From Dasyornis broadbenti (lineage: Eukaryota > Chordata > Aves > Passeriformes > Dasyornithidae), in NCBI GenBank assembly GCA_013397935.1, contig VZRN01006818.1, forward strand, positions 1,967,628 through 2,031,627: a stretch of 64,000 nt of DNA, given 5' to 3'. This document shows positions 24,870 to 36,054 of this stretch, piece after piece. Numbering within the stretch: the stretch's first letter is position 1; the number at the start of each line of letters is the position of its first letter. The translations under genes were made by a program, and so were the position numbers. A model generated the notes under the pieces. It ran no database searches and was not told where the DNA came from. It saw nothing but the letters and a program-made list of their open reading frames with translations.

Positions 24870-25345
24870 CTGACCTTAAGTTGATCAGGAGCAGTGAGCA
24901 TGGATTCACTCAAGGTAAATCATGCTTGACCAGCCTGATTACCTTCTACAATGAAACAACTGGCTGACTGGATGAAGGGAGAGCAGTGAATATTGTCTAC
25001 CTCGACTTCACCAAGACTTTTGACAGTGTCTCTCAAAATATCCTTATAAGCAAACTCAGGAAGTGTGGGCTGGATGAGTGGACAGTGAGGTGGATGGAGA
25101 ACTGACTGAGCAGCAGATCCCAGATGGTTGCAATCAGTGGCACAGGGTCTGGCTGGAGGCCTGTCACAAGTGGTGTACTGCAAGGCCCAGTACTGTTCAA
25201 TTTATTCATTAATGACTTGGATGAAGGAGCAGAGGCCTTCTCAGCAGCAAATTCACTGCCAACACAAAGCTGGGACGACTGCCTAATAGCCCAGACCTCG
25301 ACAGCTGCAGATGCACTGTGTGCAGGGATGAAGTGCAGCGATGCT
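24870..25345 (+). mobile_element. CR1 LINE fragment, reverse-transcriptase core
   Basis: An internal piece of CR1 ORF2 covering the reverse-transcriptase palm. The 'LDFTKTFDSVSQ' block (about 25001-25036) corresponds to the conserved 'DF.KAFD.V.H' motif. 'GPVLFNLFINDLDEG' (about 25185-25230) is the classic 'G.vLgP.LFniFINDL' motif. The catalytic 'FADDTKLG' position at 25252-25275 now reads FTANTKLG and lies in another frame from the preceding block, so both catalytic Asp residues are lost and a frameshift sits between the motifs. An in-frame TGA lies in the 'TVRWMEN' region near 25105. The element is dead and truncated at both ends. Confidence 0.92.
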
Positions 25346-27089
25346 CCTGGCAGGCACCTCTCTGACTTTTTAACTTCTCTTCCTTTAAATGGCAGTCCTG
25401 AGGGTAGTAGAAGGTGTTTCAGCCTCCCAGTGCAAAAGGGCTCCCTGTTCCTTCCACAGGAGCAGGATTTGTGAAGAATGGTATGTGTGGGGACCTCAGC
25501 AAATTTTCTTTCCTTTAGGGCCTCCCTCTGCTTGCAGGTTTTTTTCGGTGTTCGGGTACTCCCACCCTTTGGAGAAATGCTGAGCACCTGCTACATCCAT
25601 TAACTTCAGAGTGAGTTGCAGGTACTTAACACTTCTCGGTGGTGACTCATGGATATCTGTGGGCACAGTGGGCCCTTAGCCCCTTACAGCTGCTTTGTTG
25701 GGGATCAGACCCTCAGAGGGGCTCCAGCAAAGTCCATGACAAACTGTAGGACACATGTGCTTCTGTTAAAGAAACTAAAATTGGGCTTTTCCAAAAAATA
25801 CACATGCAACCAAGGCTCCATGGATGTTGAAGTATTAAGGAGCTTGTAGTACTTTCTTAAAATTTACACCATTCTGTTGATGTAAAAAAAGTCTCCTACT
25901 TACAAATTTTAAGAGACTTGACTGTGCTCTTCAGAAGAAGAAAATACACAAAACCAAAAGTAAACGTATAAATCAGTCAGAGAACCTAGAGATTAAGGGT
26001 TAGGTTCATAAAGCTTTATGTCCCATATATGGAAAGTGCCAAAAGTTGCTCTTAATGACTTTGGAAAAGGTATGTGCTCTTTCTGTAGTCCTAGTTCTTT
26101 TTCCCCTTGTTAGCAAAAGGTTTCATTCTGCACTTGAAAAACTCACATGCCAGAAAAGGGGGAAAAAAGATGAGTGGAATTTAACCAAAAAATAATAAAA
26201 ATCATTCATGGTTCAAGTGCTCAGCCTAAGCTATATTTATCCAGTTGACATTTTTTCCAAAAAGACCAATGTGTAAATGAATGCATGCATAGGCAGGTCT
26301 GAATTATACCCTGGTCATTTCTAATATGCAAGTTTTTATTTGACTTTTTACTCCCTTGTTCAATAAAACAATAGGTAGTTATGCAGCAGCCAGAGTAGAC
26401 AGTGATTCACTTACTTCCACAGGATTCCAAGACCCTTCTTAAGGAAATATACTCACCAATCTGTATTGAAAGCCTTTTGTACTTTCTGTGGTTCTTCAAG
26501 GATTAACAGAATTTCCAAAGACAAAAGATGAATGACATATAGTAGTGAGAACCACAGAGGCCAGGTTTGGTCCAGAGGTAGCCACATGTGACTCAGTTTC
26601 TCTGAAGCTTCACAGCAAGTGTGCTTTGCCTGCACTGTGGTAATTACAATTCAATTCCACTTGGCTGCCAGATGGTTCCTCCTGCACCAGTTGTTCAAAT
26701 CTACCCCTTTGGCTGATATTGTTAATGTCACAGAAACCATAAAAAAAAGCTTGCAAATTAACTCTGATGTGTTCAGTAAAGTGTGTTTTGTGCATTTGCC
26801 TTCCTCTGTAAGAGAAGCAAAGTTTCCATTGTGTGTTTTTAATGGGTGGTAAAAAAGGAAAATCCTAAAACCAGGAGAGTGGGAAATGATTATTTGCTTC
26901 TCCCCACAATCAAAAAACAAGAGGCCTTCAATGAACTGCCTGGACAGAACAAGGCTTTAACCAAACAGGTGTCTCCACCCAATTGTGCAGTGTGCTGACA
27001 CGAGGATGTCATGGTGACTCAATGTATATGTAGGTTAAAACCAAGGTTAGAACAAATCCATGGAAGTCTGTTGATGGCTACTCTGTCCA
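25346..27089. other. Anonymous DNA after the CR1 RT fragment
   Basis: No recognised gene. A minus frame of 184 codons (25033-25587) is mainly antisense to the CR1 fragment and is not a gene candidate. The rest is AT-rich single-copy sequence. Confidence 0.5.
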
Positions 27090-27229
27090 GATGGACATTC
27101 AAGGTCAAGTTGAATGGGGCCCTTTGCAACCTGGTCTAGTTGAAGATGCCACTGCCCTTAGCATGGGGGGTGGACTAGATGACCTGTAAAGGTCCTTTCC
27201 AATCCAAAATGTTTTCTGGTTCTATGAAA
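27090..27229 (+). mobile_element. CR1 LINE 3' end fragment
   Basis: Only the last part of the CR1 3' UTR is left. It reads through 'tcaaggtcaagttgaatgggg', 'ggtggactagatgacctgtaaaggtcc' and 'tccaatccaaaatg' to a degenerate 'ttctggttctatgaaag' terminus. These match the family's usual order (ggccaggttggatgggg, ggaactagatgatctttaaggtcc, caacccaaaccattctatgattc). Confidence 0.88.
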
Positions 27230-29154
27230 GCTGCAGATAAAGATGTTCCTCAAACACTGCCTGGAACTGCAGAGATTAAATTTCATATGATGTCATGAAG
27301 TATCCTTTGCTGGCCTTTTCCTGGTGAGGTAATCAGCAGTGTGATGCACTGCTGCAGTACACTTAGCCTTAAGCAACAAATGCAGGGCAGGGGTGGAGCA
27401 ATTGTCATGGCTTAAAATTCTGACATTAGATTACAGCAGCACTATCAAAACTGATACCAGTCAGACACTGAAATCTTCATAATTCAATAAAGAATTCATT
27501 TCAAATAATGGAAAATGTTAGCTTTTCTTCCACAGAGACACCCAAAAAAGGTTCAGTAGATAGCGTGAACTTCAGGACACTGACGAAGTATTTTGTCTGA
27601 TTAATCACTGATCTTGGCTGAGGTTAAGGATGCTGAGAGGAGGATGTACTGAAGAAATTTGCTGTCATTAGCATTACACCAAACAAAATCTAACTTTGTG
27701 TATTTAGGGAGACTGAAGGGAAGTTGAAAATAGATCAGTGTAAAGATACTACCAGATACTACCTGTTCACCCTAAAGAACAAGAAAAACAACCAGTGGAT
27801 CTTTATCCACTTACTCTTCTGTGTGTCTGTGAGGGTCTACAACATTTGTACTGATGTCGCTTGACCAAGACCACAAAGGTATTTGGATACGAGAGCTGGA
27901 GCTGAGAGGTTCCTGGCCTCTAATCCTGCATGCAGGACAGGATGGCTTTCCAGTCTCCTGTTTGCTTGCATTCTTTTAGAAGTGCACATTCCTAGAGGAA
28001 TGAACCAAGACTGAGGAATTCTTTAATATTTTTGGACTCCACATATTTCCAAATGGACCTGGAAAATAAACCAACCTTTGGGTGATAAATCAAAGATTAA
28101 CTTATGTAAGAAAACCAAAAAAAATCTCCTCCAATCATACATGCAAACAGTAACTTATCACACATTAAATTCTAGATGTCAGAAAGTAGCCATCACAACC
28201 CAAGTGTGCTGGAACTCCCTTGGAGAGCTGAGTGATAAATCTGTATCTTTTGCATAAGATGAAGCATTTTCATGCCCTGGGGATTGACTGGCTCTGCATT
28301 CATGAAAGGCAAATAAGGAGCCAATGACCCTGGAAAAGTCTCGTACTGGTCATTAACAAACAGCAGCTAACATACCTGTAAGACTTGTTTAATGCTTACT
28401 GATAAATGCTAATATATATTGCTAGGAAATTCTCTGAAAGGGATCCAGACCTTGAATGGACTATTTCCTGTAGAGACAGTCTGACTGGGATTTTCATTCA
28501 CAGGCCTTTGAGGTTATTCCAATACGTCTGACAGTGGTATACACACCAGAGCTTCATTCTTCCCTCTCTTACACCATGTATATCAGAAATAACTTCCAGA
28601 CGCAAAGAATTCTCACTAGGGAAGTGTTGAGATGTTGGTATGAAAAAACATATTTTGTCAAAGTATTTTTTTTCTCAGGGTTTTCACTTGTTTCATATTA
28701 TTTTAATAGAAAGTGCATTTGTTTAAAAATATTTCTGCTTTTCATACTTACGGTAAAATATTTTGAAATTTGAATTTTGTCTATAAGCCAAAAAAAATTG
28801 AAGAAAAATCTTTTTAAGAAACTGAGCAATGTTCAGCGTTCTTTCTAAACTTTTGGCAAGGAATCTTGAAATCAATGAAATATTATTTTCTTGTTGTTTC
28901 AGTTGACTTTTCAAATTCTCTCATCAAGTCTGTAAGTTTGCTGAAATAAAAACCAGTCTTAATGGTACCACATAAATAACACTGCAGTTACCTGCATATT
29001 TTTGGATTTGCATAAGACTCGTCTCCTAGCTCTCAACATCATAGCAGCTCCCCATTGTCCCCACTAGTGATTTTGCAGTTTCACAGAGAATGGGACAGGC
29101 AAGTGGACTCATGGCATTAAAGGTTTTGGCCTTCAAGGCAAGCAATGTTTGGCC
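27230..29154. other. AT-rich single-copy DNA
   Basis: No gene recognised. An inverted pair CATTCC (27987-27992) and GGAATG (27997-28002), separated by 4 bp, is noted. The stretch 27410-27620 looks non-repetitive and could be conserved, but nothing more can be said. Confidence 0.45.
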
Positions 29155-29210
29155 TTTTTTTTTTTTTTTNNNNNNNNNNNNNNNNNNNNNNNNNNNNNNT
29201 TTTTTTTTTT
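29155..29210. repeat. Poly-T tract containing a 30-N assembly gap
   Basis: Fifteen T (29155-29169), thirty N (29170-29199), then eleven T (29200-29210). The gap therefore lies inside a T homopolymer, so the true tract length is unknown. It may be a sequencing failure at a long homopolymer or the oligo-A tail of a minus-strand insertion. Confidence 0.95.
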
Positions 29211-29370
29211 GTTTGGTTAGTTTTTTGTGATGGAGAATAGACCAAAAGTGACAGTTTAACCATTTAAACTATATTTCATGCAATGTTTATGTCCATCTTA
29301 TTAGACAGCATTTGTGGGACTGTCCATCAGGCTTTGGGCCATGGTCACATATTCCAGCTTCCTGCTTTAA

Positions 29371-29490
29371 CCTGGGTCAACACAGAGTTCAGACCTGGAT
29401 GTTCAGGGTTTTGTCCTGTTAGGTCTTGAGAACCTTCAGCTGCAGAGGTTTTATAGCTTTTCTGGGCAGTCTCTTTCAGTGCTTGACTTT
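29371..29490 (-). mobile_element. CR1 LINE fragment, minus orientation
   Basis: On the plus strand the order 'acacagagttcagacctgg', 'ttcagggttttgtcctgtt', 'ggtcttgagaaccttcagc', 'gcttttctgggcagtctctttcagtgcttgac' matches the reverse complement of a CR1 3' region ('...gtcctgttgggtcttgaaaacctccaaggatggag...ctctctgggcaacctgttccagtgcttgacc'). Both ends are lost. It is more diverged than the other 3' fragments and probably belongs to a different CR1 subfamily. Confidence 0.65.
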
Positions 29491-32400
29491 ACTAACAAAT
29501 GGATGTAACTTACTCATCTAGCCAGGAAAGGGGTCATAACAAACTGATTCATTAATAAGGGAAACTTTTGATTTATGAATGCTGTACAATACCTCGTAGC
29601 CTCTCAGTTTCTGGGAAGCCATTGATGTTTAAGGGAGATATGGAACATTTGCATTACGTTCTGCAGAGGAAATGGCTGAAAAGAATCTTGGAATTTGATC
29701 ATTTGTTGGACTTCACAGGTATCTGGGGGTGTGAAGCAGAGGACATGACTGAAACTGGATCATAAAAGTGGCTGTTGCGTTATGTGGTATCACCATCTAC
29801 AGCTGCCTTCTATAAAGTACTATGAATACTTTGTTAATGTTCATTTTGGAAAAGGTCAGTTGGCTTTTGGCAAGTTTTCCCTTTCCTTTTGATGAGGAGT
29901 TTGGGGTTTCCATGGGCTATTGCTTTGTGTTTGGGTTCAGGTTAGCTTCTGATGGGACCACCTCTCACATTCTTATACCGGAAGACTACTATTTGTAATT
30001 TTCTCCTCTTCGTCACAGTTAAGGTAAGTGCAAAGCTACAGCCATTATTAGCACATTATTAATGAAGGTAAACCACCAGCTTGTTTAAAACACGTGGACA
30101 TTTCACCCAGTCCTCAGGAGCGGATTGCTTGCTTGTTTTTTGGGAAGTGCTTGACAGCTACAGCCCTTCTAATAAATCCCCAGTTTAGGAAATGCAGCGA
30201 TTCTTCCATTTCAAGGGATATTGATTCAGATGCTATTACATCATTCAGTAATATTTCAAAATCTTCAAGCTACCTTGCTTGTGTTGGACCTCTTGGCTGC
30301 TAGTGATATATCTGATCATGGATACTTGCTTCAGCAGCCAGGGATATTGCTGTTTTATTGAAGCTGCTCTCTGGTGGTTCCTGCCCTTTCAGAGTGTTGG
30401 AATACACTCCTGGTGATGGCTACTTGGTCTCCTCACTGAGGACTCTGAAATATGGGTCATATTTGCTGTCTCTGTTCTTTAAAGTATAGCCAGACAGGGA
30501 GAATATTATAAAATATAAGGCATAGTGTACCTGTACTTCGTGGGGACACTGCAAACTCAGTCTAAGCTATGGAGTTATGTCTGAATGTTACTGCTTTTTG
30601 GCTGCATGAGGGATGACTTGTCCTCAGCTTTGGAAAGACAGAAATACTGATGCTGGATATACTGTCTTCTTGGCAAGAAGGGGCTTACCTGGAGACTGTG
30701 AATCAGCTTAATAATACTGGCATCATTTTAGACATCTCCATACACTTGGAAAGCTTTGAGTAGGCTATAAAATCAAAACATGATTTCCAGCTATGTGCTT
30801 TGCATAAGTAATTCCCCCATTTATCTCATGATAGTCTGGAGTTTCATGACCCAAGAACCTGGCTTATAACTTGTTGACAGTACCCATGGCCTTCTGTCCT
30901 GTCACAATATTCAGTCTAATTGTGTCTTTTTAAATATGTATCAGGTATCTTTTATGACATGGTGAAACTTAGGTGACCCTTAATACTGTGTGAATCTACA
31001 GCCTAAAAATAGCCAGGTTATATTCAGGCATATGAATCAATTTGTCCACCATTTAGTAGGTTTTTCAGTCACAAGTCCTTTGGCAGATCTGTAATATCCC
31101 AAGACTGTGTGATTTCCTCTTTCTGAAATCTAGCTTGTTTTTACTTCCATTCACATCAAGAAAGGCTTAAAATGAGAGAGTTTTTTTATTTCCCAGTGAT
31201 GAAATTGCTACAACCACTGTTCAATTACTTATTTTTATTAGTTTTATTTATACTTCTGCTTTAGATTCTTTTTGGAGGGGAGCTTGGGGATTGGAGTGTC
31301 CCTTAATTGCAACAAAATTGGTGTGCAAACCATTACTGAGTGCCCTTCTGGGTTTTGAAGAGGCTAAGTTTGCAGCACTGATACTTTAATGCTGTATTTG
31401 TTTAATATTCACTCCTAAGTATTAAGTCTGGCTTTGTTCTGCACCTGTTTGGAGCGGGGGGCCTCTATATACTTTGGTGATTTCTCAGGGTATACTTGTT
31501 CTTGCCTGACTGAACATATCTTTAAAGACCTTTTCATACAGTTGCACTTGTGAGTTTTACTATAATGGTATTTATTGCACCTTCTTTTCTCTCTTTCATG
31601 GAACTTTACCCCTAGAGTGTTTTTCTTTCAAATCACTTACTGACACCTGCATCGTCTCCTGACAAAAGGCATATTGCCATTGTTACCTCTTCACTGCCCT
31701 GAGCAAAGTCTACCTGCTTTTTCCTGATAGATCATGACCCCTGACCTTTTTATCAATTGTGTTTCTGGATTTTAGGTGGCCCTGGTTTATCACTAGCTCT
31801 TCTGAATCAAGGGGCCCAGAACAAAACAGACTACATGAGTTATGCTGTTGGAGTCAGTGGGACTGCTGGTGTGACTAAGTGCTCACCAACACGAGCCAGG
31901 ATCTCATGCCTGAGCTCTGAGTTGTGAAAAGGGGAATGCTTTATGTCACTGATTTACTCAGGTTCCCTTGGAACATGGCCAAACATAGCAATTTGCTTTT
32001 TTGCACAAAGCATCCCGTCATGCACTCATGATTAATTTATATACCGTCACTGCCTGGTCTCTTTGTTACTACTCTCTAGCTGGGGTTCCCTCATCGTGTA
32101 CAGTGTTTCTGCAGGTATTATTTCCCCCTAGCCTCCTGTCAACCAGAGTAATAACTGCAAATAAGTGATATTGCCCATACTGGCAATCCTGAAAGAAAAC
32201 TTGGTTTTTGTTTTTCCTTGGAACCCTTCTCTGCATGCAGAGATCAACTTTATGTATTCAAACATTTAATGGGGAAGGCAGTGGAGCACAGCATGGAGTG
32301 GTGGCAGCGGGGGAATTGCTCCCAGGTACTTAGGAAGTTGAATATTGATTCCTCTGCTGAAAATTACCCCCTTTACCACCCAGTGTTTCATTAGGGCTCT

Positions 32401-35400
32401 GCCATGATAATGCACAGGCTTACAACCTGCAAAAATCACTGCTGACATCAGGCCAAACCAGCCTACTGGGAAAGAGCAGTCAGAGTTTTGTCGGTGACTT
32501 CAACATGAATGGGACCAGGTCTTTCTCTACACAAGTGATTTTCTTCTCCAAGTGACATATTCCCCATACGCTATTTTGCTTTAAGTATAATGAAATGCTC
32601 CCAGTTGCTACAAGTAGCACCACTCTGAATGGAAAGTGCTGTTAGTCTTGTTTATTTTGGCCACAATAGTTGTGCTCCAACGTATTACTGCTCTCCACGA
32701 CTTGTGCATGTATTATTCCTTGACTCATTATGTGCAAGCACCAGAGGAGGTGCAGAGGCCAAATGTGATCCACAGTTGTCCAGGATTTCCCCAGTGCCTC
32801 CCCTCTGCTCCACCGCCAGCCCATGGAGCTGGCTGAGGAAAGCCATCCTGGTCCCTTGGGCTGCTGCCATCCTCCCCACCGGCGGCGGGCGGCTGCGTGC
32901 CATGCTCTTGTGTGCAGATCAGAAGTGGCCATCAGATGCCTGGCAAGTTGCCAACACCCTGCTCAGCTGAGCAATATTTGGGAGCCCTTGTATGTTGTTT
33001 ATTGCAATTACCGCTGGGCAAGCCCTGCAGAGTTTGGTTTGTTTGAGCTACTACAATCAAAACTGCAGGGTTCAGTTTCCAGAGGTTAGCGCTTGAGCAA
33101 CCTCTCTATATTTACTTGAAGTTTCAGGATCTATTAAAAGGAACCATTCTGTTCTTTTGTCTCCTGTAAGCTGTATCACATTTGGCAGGAATGAAAGTAC
33201 AATGGTTCCTTTGTATGTAATATATTGCCTAAAAAAAAGTATGTCATTGGAATGAGAGAGGTACTGTCTGCAGTTACTGCCTGACTGGAGAGGGATGTAT
33301 TTTCTCTGATGTAGAACCATTGTGCAATCTGAAGAAATGGTAAAAATCGATTGACATACTGCACATAAAAATAAAGTTTGTACTCACAACCCTTTGCTTA
33401 TGTGACAGATAACACCCTGGTAAAAAGATAGTGCTCTACAAATTCAGTGTACATGTCATTATCTAATGTGACTTTCTAAGTTTTTTTTCCCCTCACATTT
33501 CTTCTTATATTTTGGATAGCAAAAATCCAAATCAGTCTGACATTTTACAAATAGCTTTGTGAGAGGTCCTAGTCCTTCAGGCTGAGAGGAACATAAGGAC
33601 CATACCCATTTTCTTCCAAATTATTTTTTTTAATTCATCTTTATCACCAAGAAACAGTTGATTTCAAAAATTTAGAACATTGTTTCTCATGAAATGTGCA
33701 TTCCACAACATCTCCCAATAAACTTGACTAAGAAGGTCTGATACAGAAGACATTTTTCCTTTTCTTTAGTTTCATGTTATATTTCCATACACAATCACAG
33801 GATACAGGATACTGGCACTGGGAAAATAGATTTAATGTCATCCTCAATATTTAGGGATTTTATTTATAAAGGAAAGATGGAGTGTGGGACAGAACTATAT
33901 TACCTAATCTTGTCAAAATGGTACCATTTACTCATATTAAAAAATGACCATTTGAAACACTACTCTTTTCAGTATTAAAATTCCCATGAATTCTAAATAC
34001 AAAGAAAAAATCTTGTACATGATGGATATGCATAATTTCTTGAAAACAGTTCTTCTACAGCAGCTGGAAGCTGTAGGTCACCAGTTTGTCAAGGTAGACC
34101 TTAAAAATTGTGCATTAGTTGAGTGATGTCTGTCCTACTCAAAACTGAAACCATCTTTTCCTTTCATGCTGAGCACAAAAATTGTATTTTTCAGCATGGA
34201 TCCCACTAAAATAATTTTTATCAATGACACCAATTCAGAAAGCAGATAGTATGCATTATGGCTAAAGAGTAGAACATGTGGCAGAAGAAATAGTAGAACA
34301 TACATATGTACATATATGAACTACAATAATCACAGGTACAGTCTCTTCTAAATAATGATGTTGAAGCAGGGATCTCATGTAATCTACAAGTTAAGCTTCA
34401 GCTTCTTATCTTTATTTCATCCAGATTCTTCTGCCTAGAATTTAGTATCTCAAGACCACAAGCTCTTAACTTCAATATCCCTGTTTATCTTCTGGAAATT
34501 TTCTAGCCTTTTTGCAAGAGGGGAAGCAAAAATATCAATTAATTTTATTGAAATAAGGGGCATGACTCATTGAATGCTTATTTTTTTTTTTATAGTTTAT
34601 TGTGAGAACTTCAGCATTTCAAATAATAACATAAACTTTATGATAATCTCTTGGTTGAATATTGATTACAATTTTTTATTTCTGATTATGATTTTTTATT
34701 GATGAGGCCATAAATGTGTTTGGGTTCCTCTTTCACCTTTGATATCTTCCTGGAAACTTCATTCACCTTTAAAATTCATTTATTTCACTCCCAAGTTTCT
34801 CAAGGATTTGTTCCTATAATAATTTGTGTCTGATCTGATGAATGGATGAAAATAAAATTTTCCAGGTAATAGAACTTCTGTGACCATAACATAAGATCTG
34901 TGCATTTTCTACTCAATAACTAAGACTTTCTAGATTCTATCAGTATCAGTTTCTTTGGATTTTCCCACCTGTGTTGCCATTTCAACCCTCACTGAGCTCT
35001 AGTTTCATTACTTTACATTGCATACTTTATGGCTGGCAAGGTCACAGCTTGCCCATGACAACATGTTTTGATGAGTTGTGGTTCTTTTTAATGTTTTCAG
35101 GTTGCCAAACAAAAAGGGCATAACATGATCCATAATAGTAGTCAATATTCAGTTCTGCAAATAACTCTGACTGAAGATATAATTATCTCTTCCAGTGTAC
35201 AGGCTGTCTTGCAGTAAAACCTTCACAAACATTGTGTCACCTATGTACTGCAAATATAAATATAGCTGTCCATCATTGGGTAAGTCAGATTTTTATTTAC
35301 CACAGCAGCATGCCACTTTCTTAGAAACTTCCTGGAAATAACCTATGTACTGCTCAAGCAGTACATAAGAATCCATTAATTTGACTTCAAACCATTTAAA

Positions 35401-35700
35401 AGTCCTGGGGTAATATTCCCACTTCAGGAGGGAAAAAAAAGAAGTTGAAGAAACTGTGGTCACATTCTTCATATTTTCATCTTGTTCTGAATAACTGCTG
35501 CATAGGACAAATTCTTGTTGGCAAGATAATATATTGTACTTAACATTTTTATTAGAATCTTTCTGTTTTCTCTCTTCTTCTGAAAGTTCTGAAAACGAAG
35601 TGTGTCACCACCATTCCTTGTGGTCTTTTGAAGCATATCAACAGCTCTGTGATGACGTGGGGAAACGTGGTGCCATTCAGATTTGTCTCAGGTCTTTTTC
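29491..35700. other. Long anonymous stretch, T/G-rich in first half
   Basis: From about 29.5 to 32.1 kb the plus strand is visibly rich in T and G, with many TTT and GTT runs. That could mark a transcribed region or an old A/C-rich insertion on the minus strand. No retroviral or LINE domain could be recognised in either strand. From 32.6 to 33.0 kb there is a short GC-rich patch open in several frames. The rest is AT-rich. There is a T run at 34581-34591. No gene is called. Confidence 0.4.
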
Positions 35701-35703
35701 CAA

Positions 35704-36054
35704 TTAGTGAATCCAAACTGTGTGAAAGCTTCCTCTGTGTGCTTCATCAAAAGCAGTTTGCAAAACGGTAGCAACAAAGTACATTAACCCCATTATCATC
35801 AGAAAAATAGGTCCGCTGAAAATCACAAAACTGGGATAAGCATAAAGGCAGGCTTGTTTTTCTGAAGTCATGCACAGGGAGAGCCCTAAGTCACAGCTGA
35901 TGAGGTGTTTAATAGTGTCAGGCAATTAGCATTTGGTTCTTGTTGCAGACGACACCAGAGACATGACAATCCTACAACCAGCTAAATTTGATCCACTTGT
36001 TGTTGAATGTCTAGTCTCCTTCTTTTTAATCAGACATGGTTCAAGTGATTCCAT
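35704..36054 (-). pseudogene. Membrane-protein-like frame broken by one stop
   Basis: Family not recognised. On the minus strand an ATG at 36054-36052 opens a 42-codon frame ending in TAA at 35928-35926. The same frame continues for 73 more codons to a stop at 35706-35704. The second part has a strongly hydrophobic stretch, 'FVIFSGPIFLMIMGLMYF', which could be a transmembrane helix. It is followed by a polar, charged tail ('TAFDEAHRGSF'). Together it would be a 115-residue, one- or two-helix protein with one internal stop. It could be a decayed small membrane-protein gene, an exon whose real start lies after the stop, or chance in AT-rich DNA. No promoter or splice context was found to decide. 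Confidence 0.2.

Noticed and set aside
25033..25587. 184-codon minus-strand open frame
   Set aside because: Mostly antisense to the CR1 reverse-transcriptase fragment.
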